This document shows positions 29,019 to 40,385 of a stretch of DNA of 64,000 nucleotides, piece by piece. The stretch comes from Ficedula albicollis (lineage: Eukaryota > Chordata > Aves > Passeriformes > Muscicapidae). The notes under the pieces were generated by a model. That model saw only the letters and a list, made by a program, of their open reading frames with translations. It had not been told where the DNA came from and ran no database searches. A program made the translations under genes and the position numbers. Numbering within the stretch: the stretch's first letter is position 1; every line of letters begins with the position of its first letter. The stretch is taken from the NCBI RefSeq assembly GCF_000247815.1, contig NC_021673.1, positions 52,349,510 to 52,413,509 of the forward strand, read 5' to 3'.

Positions 29019-29866
29019 GCTGGTGGGGACGTTTCTGCAGTTTGCCTAGCTGTATAAGAGCATAAACCTTCCAAGTAAAAGCTTCTTGAATTACTCTAAA
29101 TACCTATGTTTTCCATGAAAATCAGAAATAAAATTCATATTGCACATTCTAGGCAAAATGCTTCCATCCTGTTCTGTCACAAAGGATGGATGAGGGATTG
29201 CAGCCCTATTCTCCAAATATCAGTGGGGAAAATATCCATGAAGTATTTATGCACTAAATGTCAAATTTTATTTTACTTCAAAATGATAACTTTTTGTATT
29301 GTCAATACATTCAGAATTTGGTATATGTGGAGCACAGAATCTGCTTATAAGCTCTTCTTTCTGCTGTATTACATATATTTTATTAATACACTAAGGTGCC
29401 CATATTTATTGTCAATGTTCTGTGCAGCCACAGGTAGAAAAAGGACAGGGTGACATGTTATTCAATTCAGCCTGTATCTCAACACTCTCAGATAGGGTTT
29501 GACTCCTTCATAACACTGATAGAAATAGTCACACAATTTTGTTGTGTCTTTAATCTTCACATAAAACAAGCATACTGTCCCCTCACTAAAAAATTGTAAT
29601 ATTGAAGAAGTATATGCTCTCCACTGTAATATTGTTAACTTCTCATCACTTTTGAACTGTGTAAATTACAGGCAGCAAAATATATAATATACCTGGTCAT
29701 AAACCAAGGTACCCTACCAGGACCAAGCAGCCCTTGGTGAGGAATTAGGGGTTTGTGTTAGTTTACTCCTGAGCACTATCCCAAGTCTGCTCAAAATGGT
29801 TTCCAACAATTCTGTGCCCACAAAACTATATATTTTTGCCCATGGTTCACCAGAGCACAAAAAGAT
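29018..29866. other. Unique DNA, no gene seen
   Basis: A 115-codon open frame at 29106-29453 (plus) has no recognisable domain or splice context and is regarded as chance. Confidence 0.45.
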
Positions 29867-30395
29867 CCAAACCAAGCCAAACCAAACCAAACCAAACCAA
29901 ACCAAACCAAACCAAACCAAACCAAACCAAACCAAACCAAACCAAACCAAACCAAACCAAACCAAACCAAACCAAACCAAACCAAACCAAACCAAACCAA
30001 ACCAAACCAAACCAAACCAAACCAAACCAAACCAAACCAAACCAAACCAAACCAAACCAAACCAAACCAAACCAAACCAAACCAAACCAAACCAAACCAA
30101 ACCAAACCAAACCAAACCAAACCAAACCAAACCAAACCAAACCAAACCAAACCAAACCAAACCAAACCAAACCAAACCAAACCAAACCAAACCAAACCAA
30201 ACCAAACCAAACCAAACCAAACCAAACCAAACCAAACCAAACCAAACCAAACCAAACCAAACCAAACCAAACCAAACCAAACCAAACCAAACCAAACCAA
30301 ACCAAACCAAACCAAACCAAACCAAACCAAACCAAACCAAACCAAACCAAACCAAACCAAACCAAACCAAACCAAACCAAACCAAACCAAACCAA
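29867..30395. repeat. (AACCA)n pentanucleotide array
   Basis: About 104 perfect copies of a 5-bp unit after a slightly diverged entry (ccaaaccaagcc). Because 5 is not a multiple of 3, each frame encodes a 5-residue repeat (Gln-Thr-Lys-Pro-Asn or its minus-strand counterpart), which explains several long false ORFs. The lack of interior variants suggests very recent expansion or consensus smoothing. Confidence 0.97.
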
Positions 30396-30479
30396 TGGCT
30401 GAAACTGTTTCAATAGATTAGGTGTGTATTGGCACATACAGGTAGCCAAGGCACACAGCAAACCAGAGCTGAAATGTAA

Positions 30480-30760
30480 AGAACAGATTTATTTCATTAC
30501 CTTGCTACCAATGCTGGGCAGCAGACATACACGGGGACAGGGGCTCCATGAGGCTTAGTTCATCCTGGGGGACAGAGACCCACAGGGATAGGGATCCATT
30601 AGGCTCAGCTCATCCTCCTGGGCAGGGGGGGCACTGCCTGCCCCAGTGTACCAAAGGGCTCCATGCATGCACAGTTTATCAAGAGATTCTGCTTCTATAA
30701 CCTCTGAGCCTTTGATCTCTCTCTCCCAGAACGAGGCTCAAGCACATCTGTGAGAGTATG
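30480..30760. repeat. GC-richer segment with ~51-bp imperfect repeat
   Basis: Two related units occur at about 30533 and 30584 ('ggctccatgaggcttagttcatcctggg' and 'ggatccattaggctcagctcatcctcctggg'). The segment is GC-richer than its surroundings and may be a fragment of an interspersed element, possibly an LTR, but I cannot name it. Confidence 0.4.
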
Positions 30761-33700
30761 TTATCCCTACACAGAAAGTCCACTTTTTGAAACAGGCAGA
30801 GGATGAACAGCACTAGGCATAATAAATGGAGTTTTCTCACCCTGAAGTTCTTGGCACTCCCACCTGCAAGGTCAGTTGAGCACGTTTACTATCCTCCTAA
30901 CCATTCTTCCATTTTTAACTGTTTCTTCCCAATATTGTTCTATTACATCAACTGCTTGAGACTAAAGATTTCACCAGACATAAGCAGAAATTAAAACATT
31001 TGAGAAGGTGGATTGGATTTAGCCAAAAAGCCTGTATATGCTCTAGACATGGAATGCAAAGAATATAAAAAAAATTTTCTTTATGTGCAGTGCTAAAACC
31101 AATTTCTCCCTAATTTACTAGTCACCAAAGAGGAGTAAATGAAAGGGGAAGAAATGACTAGTAGACAATCTACATCTTGCAGACACCGATGAACATTTCC
31201 AGTGCACATCTGTTAGTTGTAGGCTGAAAAGTCTCATCAGACAACATGCTGTATTTGAGCACTCTGATTCTGACTGTAAAAAAAGGATTAATAAAACTAA
31301 ATAAAATCCTAATCTGGTCAGAAGTACATTACAACCCTAAAATTAACTGTTGCAATTGCCTTGAAATATGCTCATAATAAAAAATGCTCAAAGTTTTACA
31401 TTACAAAAGTAAAATTGGTCTGAGTCGATCACTAAAACTTTAAAAATTACAGCTTCCATGACATGCTTCTACTTGTGCTCCAGCCATCCTTACTTACACA
31501 AGTGCTTCTTGACATCAATAGGGAAAACATATGAATAAAATAGGTTTAGAACCATCTATCAGTCAGTTCTTGTGAGATGTTGATTCTTCTTATTCCTAGT
31601 GCAATTTGACTGCTGTCAGGGAAGTTTCTCAAACTGTACAAGTAAAAGAAGACTCAAATGTTACTGTTATCTATAAAACACATACTTACCTTTTGTCTTC
31701 ATGCTTCCCAGTGGATAGGTATTGAATTCTATCATAGTGAGATAAAAAATTTCGTGTTCTATTTATGACATCCCTATGTCCATGTTTTGAAATTAATTTT
31801 GTGAATTGTCCTTTTGTCCACTTCTCCCATTTTTTCTCATCCCAAGCATTAAGTCTCATACACGATATTCTAGCTATTTTTTCTCATTTCAAATGAAAGT
31901 TTATTAAGACATAAAAACTATGCAGAATGCTGGCTGTAATATCAATGGAACAACAACATTGAACAACAAATCTGAAATATCTACTATTTCATAGTCCAGA
32001 GTAATCAGACAGTAACAGATTTTGTTACCACATTACTGCTGACTTCAGTTAGTCCTTGAAGATGGTCCTTACTCTCAATAAGAGTATTGGCTTATGTTCT
32101 CACAAATAGAGAATGTGGCTCGCCATTAAAGATGGATCCTTTTCCTCTTGTTAAAAAATAATTCAAAGTTAATCAATTTCAGTAGAGAAAATTATAATCC
32201 AGCTTGTGTTATTAACAAGTTTCCCGTGAAAGAAAAGCAATAAAAATAAGCTCCTAATGGAAATTTCAGATCTTCAAATGTAATTCTCCAATTCCTTGTA
32301 ACTACTCTAACACAGTAGCAGTGAGTAGCTGTGCTATCAGGGAAAGCATTGGCACTAAGTAAGTTTGCATAGAAAGCTGCCTCATTTATGTAGGAAACTC
32401 ATTGGTACATCAAAGAAGGCACATAACATTGTGGCACTATAGAATGAAATGTTTGACGTGCTCTCTACCCATTGTAGCAGCTTTTCCTCTAAGGCTATTA
32501 CAGCGCCAAAGAACCGGTGCACATAATCCGAAAGAAAAAAAAAGGAAGATCAGAGAAATTTCTCCCAGAACGTACTGAGCATATGAATGAATTGCCAGAA
32601 GTGAAAAGAAATCCTAAATTAATCCTAAGTTTTCCACGGTTGCCCACGGGGTGGCGCATGAGCCATGCAGTGTTAGGAGCAGCAATACTGTAAATTCACT
32701 AAGTTTTGTCTTCCGTGAGGGTATCCGATTGGTCTGGGGCCAAATAAATACCTATAATTATCCACAGTAATTCAAAAGCAGGATTTATTTTCCGGTAAGA
32801 ACTACTTTCATTAGTTAAGCTCCCTGAAAGTGTTCAACAATAAGTCAAGCTCCTTACCACGCTACTGGCCACAATGGTTTGAGCATCAAAGTTCCCATAA
32901 GTGTTCTTTTTCTTTGTGATAATTTCCATTCTTGGCAGTGTCGCATAAATCAGAGCTTTTACAGTTGAACAAGTAGAGGTGTAAAGACAGAGAGATCTGA
33001 CAAATGCAGATATAGCCAGTCAGAACGCAAAAAGAAGAGCTTTCTAAATGCTCTACAGCTTGGATCATAACTGATCTCAAATTGCTTATCACAAATTGGT
33101 AAAGGATATCCCTGAATTTACCTACTTCAGTCAGGGTGGAACCGACTAATACCTTCTCACAGTCACTACACAGATGTGTAGCTGTACATACTGCTCTCCG
33201 GAGAACTGCAGGCATTGAAAACAACAAAAGCAATTCTTAGGATTAATAACTGTTTGCTAATAGAGTATAGGAATAGGAAGGAAAGAGAAGAGCCAGAAGT
33301 GTGCCCCTAGCCCCTCGTTCTCTATATGCTGTGAGAAATATTTCAAAGGCATTAGAACGGTTCATTGCTACCATAGCAATCTTCAAACTGCCCTCCAGCA
33401 TTGCTGAGAGATTTTAAGTATAATTTGCACATTTCCATTGGATAAGTTAGTGGTTTACTGGCTTTGGCTCTGAGATGAGGGCAAATTCTTTTACTTGCCC
33501 CACTTAAGTATTTTCAGTAAAATAATTTGGGATTCTTATTACCCTTCTTTGTGAAACTGAACTCAGCACTGAACAATTCCAATAAGCAATATTATAATTA
33601 ATCCAGATACAGCAATCCTTTCTATGAGTTGAATACTGCCAATTAGCAGCATTAACTTTTAAGAAAGTTCTGTATTCTGAATATTCCCACAAGTCCTGTT

Positions 33701-34829
33701 TCTATGGTACTGGAAACCAAACAGTCCCAGCAGGGCGATGAGGTTAATTCTATAGTTTGGGATAGAATAATAGCATAACTATTTTTTATTTACTATTTTA
33801 ATATATTCTAGGGGTATCTAGTAAACACAAGAAATGTTTCGAAATAGACAACATTTTTTAAATTACAGTACTATAATCATGACAAGTTTTAAGCTGTTTT
33901 TAATTTTTATTATTGCACATGCACTTCTGTCCATGCATGGAAGAGTTTGGTCCTCAGGTATTGCTGACAAGGTTTTCTCCTGTAATCTCTGTGCCTAAAC
34001 TATTTTTCATAATTTCTGCTGATTTTATGGTGTGGGGTTTGGGGGATTTTGTCCGCTTCCAATTATTTCTGTAAACTTCCAACTCAGAAATCTGAACTCT
34101 TATTTTACTCTTTAATAAGAATCTCTACCAAGGACATCTTCTCATTTATATTAATGTTTACCCAACTAAAGAATCTCATTGTTCTTCATTATTTTTCTAC
34201 CAAAGAGTTTCAAACCACTACTGGTAACAAAAAAAAAATACAGATATCATGGGCTGACGCTTTTGCAATCAAATTAATGCAAATTTTCTGTTGTTTTGTG
34301 GGATTTTTTTTCTCCAGGAAAACCAATGCTAGTTGTTTTGAATGATGTTCTCCTAAAATTATATGCTCTGGAATAAATAAGAGAAAATTACCACTAAATC
34401 TACAGAAAAAGAGAAATCCTGGGTTTGCATTAACATTGTTGCAACATTTGTTTATATAGCCAAAAAGATCATGGCCTCACTCTGACATGCAAATCACTGA
34501 GTAACTGGCAATTACTTGCCCCCTATAAAAGAGCATTTAAATAAATAAAAATAAAATAAATAAATCTTTTCTAACTCTATTTCCCTTAGCTCAAATAATT
34601 TAAGGAAACCTAATCTTTGGTTACATGAATGGATGAGGGAGGAGAAAGATCCCCACTTTTCTACAGTGACTGTTGCATAGCATGCTACTCTCAGTCATGA
34701 TTCTTCCTTTTGTCTCTTTGCAGTTAAAGGTGAGGCAATAAATATCCTTTAGAAAATATAATGAGTGTTTCCTTGTTTGTTATTGAGTGTCAATTTCCTC
34801 TTCTGTACTCCTGTTGCCTTCTGTTTCAG
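30761..34829. other. AT-rich DNA, no confirmed gene
   Basis: No exon is supported. A CpG-enriched pocket near 32440-32780 is described in the findings. A 115-codon minus-strand frame (32886-33233) was not recognised. Confidence 0.4.
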
Positions 34830-35029
34830 CATATGATGAAAACAACATTCAAAAAACACATAAACTTCCTGATTTACTTGGTGATGTCAAGTACTGCAGT
34901 CAGGCAGCTTTATACCATGGACAGCTCAGACCTGACTATTCCCCTATTCTCGGCTATCCTTCTTACCCTCACTGCATATTTAAAAGAGAAAATCGTTCAG
35001 ATAAAATCTTCCTAATGACAGCTGCTTAA
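34830..35029 (+). CDS. Candidate terminal coding exon (low confidence)
   Basis: A strong acceptor-like sequence (pyrimidine tract 'ttgccttctgtttcag', AG at 34828-34829) precedes a frame open for about 66 codons to a TAA at 35027-35029. Entered in phase 1 it reads YDENNIQKTHKLPDLLGDVK early and GYPSYPHCIFKRENR later. The residue mix, rich in Tyr, Pro and charged residues, looks less AT-driven than most chance frames here. No protein family is recognised and no donor is needed because a stop is present. An overlapping frame (34761-35015) is also open, so coding status is uncertain. It is on the opposite strand to the signal-peptide gene. Confidence 0.25.
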
Positions 35030-35174
35030 AAATGTGCAGTAATGTAAGAAAACCAGTTAGTTTTCAAAAATTATTAGACAAGCTCCTCTCCAATCTATAG
35101 GAGTGAAAATGACACCTTGAAAATAGGGACCCTACTTTTTCTGTTGTTTCTATCATTTGCAAATTGGCTACAGC

Positions 35175-36638
35175 TGCCCCTATGGAACTATGATTATGGG
35201 CTCTTTTGGAAATAGCAAGTACTGAATATCAGTCTTGCTGTGAAGACTAATGCTTATCATATTATTTCAAATAATAAAACAAATAGCACACCAATTAATT
35301 TTCTTCTCAGGAAGTACACAGGTGCTACTTTTAAAGGAAGAAAAAAGCAGCAGCAGACCACAAGCAGAACTCTGATGGCCAGCTTAGGTTATTTCCACAT
35401 TTTTTAACTCTCTTCAATTCAGTTCCTCACCATCTTCACTCCAGTGCCACCCACCAGGAGCACAGATGTTCAGACGCTGTGGATTCCAAGGAAAATCCTT
35501 CTTCATGATAAGTAAATTATAGCAATGTGATTAATTAATGTAGTTGGAGAAATTATATGCATGAAAAATCACTCAATAGATGAGACTTTAAGGGATCTAT
35601 GATTTACCTTAACTACAAGGCAGTTATTTCATTCAAATACAATATCTTGTAAATAGACTAATGCACTGATAGAAGAGTCACAAAAGAAAACTATGCCTGG
35701 GACCACAGAATGTGCAATGTTCTTGAACTTCCAAAATGGATAAGAAGAAAATCTTTGAGTTTACAGGGCAGACACTTCAAGGAAAGAGATCTCTCTCTTA
35801 TTTAAGCTGGAGGCTTACAGAAGACAGTCAGGAGTCCCGATGCTACTGATTATCAAATGAACAAGGGGATTTGGGGTTTGGGTTTTTAAAGCACGACTGT
35901 AAATATTGCCCCTCAGGAACTATGATTATGGGCTCTTTTGGAAATAGCAAGTACTGAATATCAGTCTTGCTGTGAAGACTAATGCTTATCATATTATTTC
36001 AAATAATAAAACAAATAGCACACCAATTAATTTTCTTCTCAGGAAGTACACAGGTGCTACTTTTAAAGGAAGAAAAAAGCAGCAGCAGACCACAAGCAGA
36101 ACTCTGATGGCCAGCTTAGGTTATTTCCACATTTTTTCACTCTCTTCAATTCAGTTCCTCACCATCTTCACTCCAGTGCCACCCACCAGGAGCACAGATG
36201 TTCAGACGCTGTGGATTCCAAGGAAAATCCTTCTTCATGATAAGTAAATTATAGCAATGTGATTAATTAATGTAGTTGGAGAAATTATATGCATGAAAAA
36301 TCACTCAATAGATGAGACTTTAAGGGATCTATAATTTACCTTAACTACAAGGCAGTTATTTCATTCAAATACAATATCTTGTAAATAGACTAATGCACTG
36401 ATAGAAGAGTCACAAAAGAAAACTATGCCTGGGACCACAGAATGTGCAATGTTCTTGAACTTCCAAAATGGATAAGAAGAAAATCTTTGAGTTTACAGGG
36501 CAGACACTTCAAGGAAAGAGATCTCTCTCTTATTTAAGCTGGAGGCTTACAGAAGACAGTCAGGAGTCCCGATGCTACTGATTATCAAATGAACAAGGGG
36601 ATTTGGGGTTTGGGTTTTTAAAGCACGACTGTAAATAT
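35175..36638. repeat. 732-bp tandem duplication (two copies)
   Basis: 35175-35906 and 35907-36638 abut directly. I see only three or four differences: two bases near the left end, tttttaact versus tttttcact, and ctatgattt versus ctataattt. The right copy ends exactly where a CR1 3' fragment begins. The unit itself holds no recognised gene or repeat. The small number of differences suggests a real young duplication or two haplotypes joined end to end. Confidence 0.93.
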
Positions 36639-36815
36639 GCCCAGAGTAGCTGTGGATGCCCCATCCCTGGAAGTGTTCAAGGTCAGGCTGGATGAGGCTC
36701 TGAGCAACCTGGTTTAGTGGAAAGTGTCCCTGCCCATAGCAGAAGGGCTGTAACTGAATGATCTTTAAGGTCCCTTCCAATCTAGGCCGTTGTATGAATC
36801 AATGACTCTAAATCA
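36639..36815 (+). mobile_element. CR1 LINE 3' end fragment
   Basis: Sense-strand CR1 tail: 'gcccagagtagctgtggatgccccatccctggaagtgttcaagg', 'gagcaacctggtttagtgg', and 'aatgatctttaaggtcccttccaatct', followed by a degraded ATTCTATG-like end and a T-rich tract (36821-36832). It abuts the right edge of the 732-bp duplication. Confidence 0.9.
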
Positions 36816-37279
36816 TACTTTTTTTTTTTTTCCCTCAGCTATACTGGTATCAAAATAATTGGGAAAAAGGATATTAAACAGGAGTTGCAGATAATGAATT
36901 ACAAGAGGACTGAGCACACTCACTCATTTATCTTTCAAGCACAACTCTGTCACACTCCAAGTTTGGCACATCATGCCTAGAGTGGGCCAGATGGCTCTTC
37001 TAAAGAATTTCATTTGTAGTAAGATAAAAAATAGCTATTTGCTGAAATTATATTGAAGGCAAATCAACAAGTTTTACATTGGATGCAATCACAAAACAGT
37101 CTAATATTCAATATAAAAATAAAATAAATTTATTGCTTTGATTCCAAATGGAATAAAAAGAAGCCAGAAAAGAAACAAAGGCCCTTTTGTGTCAGGCAGA
37201 GATCAATTTATCAAACAGAATGAAAATTCTGCTCCTGGGGTTCTAAACATGACCACGATGGTCATACTGGGACACACAA
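36816..37279. other. Unique DNA, no gene seen
   Basis: AT-rich sequence with a T13 tract at its left edge. Nothing else recognised. Confidence 0.5.
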
Positions 37280-37285
37280 TCTTAC

Positions 37286-37423
37286 CTTCCAGTTTGTTTT
37301 TCATTCCATAAAGTATTTCAGCTTGCCAACACCTTGTGCTACAGCCACAATTACAAGGTGATTTCCGGCACTCGTGTACCATGGAAATTCCCAGTATTTT
37401 GCTTTCTTGCTTTTTGAATTCAT
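37286..37423 (-). CDS. Candidate internal exon (low confidence)
   Basis: On the minus strand a 138-base segment is bounded by an acceptor-like 'tgctccttttccag' (just right of 37423) and a near-consensus donor, CTGGAAG|GTAAGA (37285-37280). The length is a multiple of three. The phase 1 frame is open throughout and reads SKILGISMVHECRKSPCNCG then CSTRCWQAEILYGMKNKLE, a cysteine-rich peptide of no family I know. The phase 0 frame has an in-frame stop. It is minus-strand like the signal-peptide exon but lies 24 kb upstream of it, so it would belong to another gene or to an upstream isoform. Paired splice-like signals can occur by chance in a window this size. Confidence 0.25.
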
Positions 37424-37444
37424 CTGGAAAAGGAGCAATCAAGA

Positions 37445-37452
37445 TTTTTTTT

Positions 37453-37484
<32 letters not shown>

Positions 37485-37509
37485 TTTTTTTTTTTTTTTT
37501 TGGGGGGGG
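37445..37509. repeat. Alternating homopolymers T18-G20-T19-G8
   Basis: Eighteen T, twenty G, nineteen T and eight G in series. It resembles a duplicated T-to-G tract, or repeated homopolymer miscalling. Confidence 0.9.
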
Positions 37510-39054
37510 AGGGTAAGTGAGCAATTAATTTCTATGTGTATGTGGCATATTCAGCTCATAATATACATGAACTCTTCCAGGTCTCCATAGGAAACTGCTG
37601 GCATGGCGCCTCTGAAGGCTAAACTATAACACATCCCAGCTGTGGGCAAACAAATGGCTTTGGCACTTACCAAAAGATTTCTCCTGATGGAAAATTTATT
37701 ATTGTCTTTTTTGTTAAGCACAACAAAAATGTTATAATGAGGAGCACTGAACAAAATATTAATTAGAAAATCCTGCATTGGTGCAACACATTCAAAGTAG
37801 ATGCTATTCATCCACAACAATCTCTTTATCCAGTTATGAAAGAAATGATTAGTCATTAAAATGAAAGGGAAATTGTTTGTAATTTCCTCCCATGTGCCTC
37901 AAATTAATCAAGAATTACCAATAAAAATCCTCTAGTTTTGATGTTGGAGTTGTGGAGGTGAATTCTTAGCACAACTCTTACATTGCAAGTTAATCTTTCC
38001 TCCAGATGGGAAAGGTCCACAACCAGGGCCCACAGAAAAAGACAATATTTGCAGCACTAAAAGCTCACTTATGTCTGCAGGAGAGGAGTAGAAAGCTTAG
38101 AAAGCTTGTTTCTTTTCCTATCTGTGAGTGGAACAAAGGCATTTGGAACAAGCCCAGGTCTTGTCTTGTTGAGATACATTTGTGCAATGAACAGCTCTTG
38201 CAAAGCCTTCTATACCTAACACAATTTTCCAAGGGCCAAATCCCAAAACAATTTAGCTTAACTTGGAATCAAACAGCAAAACAATGATGGTTGTATGCCT
38301 TAGCCAGGTGCCATATTCTTGAAACTGTCCCTCATGGAAACAATGTAAACCTGAAAACAGAGTGTGCAGTGAGTTCCTTTAATTACTTTAAATTCCACAT
38401 ATATGTAAAAAAAACAACATATGCTTTCTCTTTAAGGAACTCCTTCAGTAGAATTCTATGCATATCTAAGCATTAAGTTCAGCCTGCATGCTCATCTTTT
38501 GCAGAAGCAGGACTGCAGCTTTCTAAATCTCCCTAAGAAAATACAGCAAGCAATTATTATTTCATATATGTTGTTAGGGAATAATTGACATGGATTTAAT
38601 GAAAAAAATCCTAACAAGGTTCATGTGTAGAATTTTCATATTAACTGTTTAAATAAGTATAGTGAAAAAAAATGCAATGAAAATGTAAATCATTCATCAT
38701 ATATTCTGGACACAGAAAAATATGTACATTGATACTTACCAAAAGTTAGAGAAGAATGTTAACAGCCACAAATTGGCACATGTTTGAAAGGAGAGCATAT
38801 GCAAATAAATAGTCTCTTGAAACAAGGACTTGAAGAAACATTTCAGAGAGAGCTGGGGAGGAAAATGGCATATTTCTAGTATTTCTAGGCTCTTACAATA
38901 GCTAAATAGGCTTAATTAGTAGTGCACAATAATTGCTGTTTTAAGAGTGACATTACACTGTGTGCAAAATACATTAGAAAATTGCAGGGCAGATTAAAGG
39001 AACGTAATTGAATCATAAATACAGTAAGTACATACTTTTGGAGTGCTGTAATTC
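37510..39054. other. Unique DNA, no gene seen
   Basis: A 101-codon minus frame (37551-37856) and a 93-codon plus frame (38006-38287) show no recognisable domain. No known repeat was identified. Confidence 0.45.
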
Positions 39055-39061
39055 TGGATGG

Positions 39062-39182
39062 AGTGGAATGGAATGGAATGGAATGGAATGGAATGGAATG
39101 GAATGGAATGGAATGGAATGGAATGGAATGGAATGGAATGGAATGGAATGGAATGGAATGGAATGGAATGGAATGGAATGGA
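39062..39182. repeat. (GGAAT)n pentanucleotide array
   Basis: About 23 perfect GGAAT units after a GGAGT variant. It is the same unit as the human satellite II/III core, but here it is a short isolated euchromatic array. Open frames across it (Gly-Met-Glu-Trp-Asn repeats; Ser-Ile-Pro-Phe-His on minus) are artefacts of the repeat. Confidence 0.97.
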
Positions 39183-40010
39183 CCTTTCAAAGATAGCAAA
39201 GCTTAATGCCAAAGGAGGAAAAGAGCTGTCTAATTGCAAGGAAAAAATTGATCAAGAAGACACAACAATTCTGTGCTTCTTTCAAAGACCTCACCATAAG
39301 TGGTTTAGTCGCAAATTTCTCTTGATGTATTGTAAGGAATGGTGAGGAAATCCTGCATGCTTTCTACATGGCTCCAGATATCAAACAGTGAATGTATAGG
39401 GTGCAAATGCCCTGAACAGAGGAATTTTGGTGCTAGCTTACAAAATGGCACAAGATAATACCTTCTTTACTCTTTTAAGACTCAAAATACTAAATCCTAA
39501 AGGAAAAAAAGTACTTTCTAGGGCTTCAGATAAGATTTTAACTTCTTCAAACTAATCAAGGTAAGCAAATATCTCTCAGAAAGATTGAAGTCATATGTTG
39601 TGAAAGTTTTGACCCATGGCTGAAGCACATTTAATGTCCTGTATAACCATGGCCAGTGGGTGTGTTTAAAAGAGGATTTAAGCACCTTGGCTTCAGTGGG
39701 ACAAGAGGATGTGACAATGAGAGCAGCAATGGGGTATTTTCCCCATTGCGAAGAATTATTCTTTGCCTGGCTGTACTTTGGGTGTGGAGCCAAATACTGT
39801 AGGTCTGGAAATGGTCAACCTTTCAGGTCCCAGGACCCACCTGGGGGCTTACCCTGGGAGTCTACAAAGCTTCCTCCCCTTGGATGTGGACCTCTGAAAC
39901 AAATCCAGAAAATTAAAATAAAATTCCATTTCTACATTTTAGCCTCTCTGTGTCCTTTAAAGTGTTTTTTTTTGGAGGTGAAAACCCCCTGGAACTTCAA
40001 GCAAGAAACA
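39183..40010. other. Mostly unique DNA, no gene seen
   Basis: A 147-codon open frame from 39660 runs into the 60-bp repeat downstream. It has no recognisable domain and is judged non-coding. Confidence 0.45.
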
Positions 40011-40017
40011 GGCTCGG

Positions 40018-40137
40018 GCTCATTGTTATTTGGCTCATGGTGGTTGCAGGGCTTAGAATGGAACAGAACAGGACAAGGCTCATTGTTATTTGGCTCAGGG
40101 TGATTGCAGGGCTTAGAATGGAACAGAACAGGACAGT
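40018..40137. repeat. 60-bp tandem duplication
   Basis: Two units, 'ggctcattgttatttggctca...' and its repeat 60 bases on, differ at about two internal bases. They lead into a GC-rich segment (40140-40380) with repeated 'gggtcccagg' and 'cccagcc' phrases, possibly part of an unclassified interspersed element. Confidence 0.9.
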
Positions 40138-40385
40138 TATGCTATTCCCAGAGCTCTGCAAGACAAGGTTTGGCCCAGGTCTCAGGGCTCCAGCCCAGAG
40201 AGCAGCTCCCTGCAGTGCAGGTCCCAGCCCACCCAGGACACAGGGGCACAGATGGGGCACACTCACAGCAGGGCTCAGGCAGGGACTGAGGGTCCCAGGC
40301 TGAGCTGGGACACCTCCCCTGGGCCCTTGGCAGGAGATGGTGGGGCTGGGGGTCCCAGGGGAGGGAAACCCCCACCCCCAGAACC

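Noticed and set aside
29867..30395. Telomeric repeat
   Set aside because: The unit is AACCA, not the vertebrate TTAGGG/CCCTAA hexamer.
29714..30461. 190-220 codon frames with five-residue repeats
   Set aside because: Produced by the AACCA array; regular in every open frame on both strands.
32886..33233. 115-codon minus-strand ORF
   Set aside because: No family recognised and no paired splice signals; kept as chance although it lies beside the CpG-enriched pocket.
38912..39345. Frames with Gly-Met-Glu-Trp-Asn or Ser-Ile-Pro-Phe-His repeats
   Set aside because: Translations of the GGAAT array.
39660..40303. 117-147 codon plus-strand ORFs around 40 kb
   Set aside because: They run through the 60-bp tandem duplication and GC-rich repeat-like DNA; no domain is visible.
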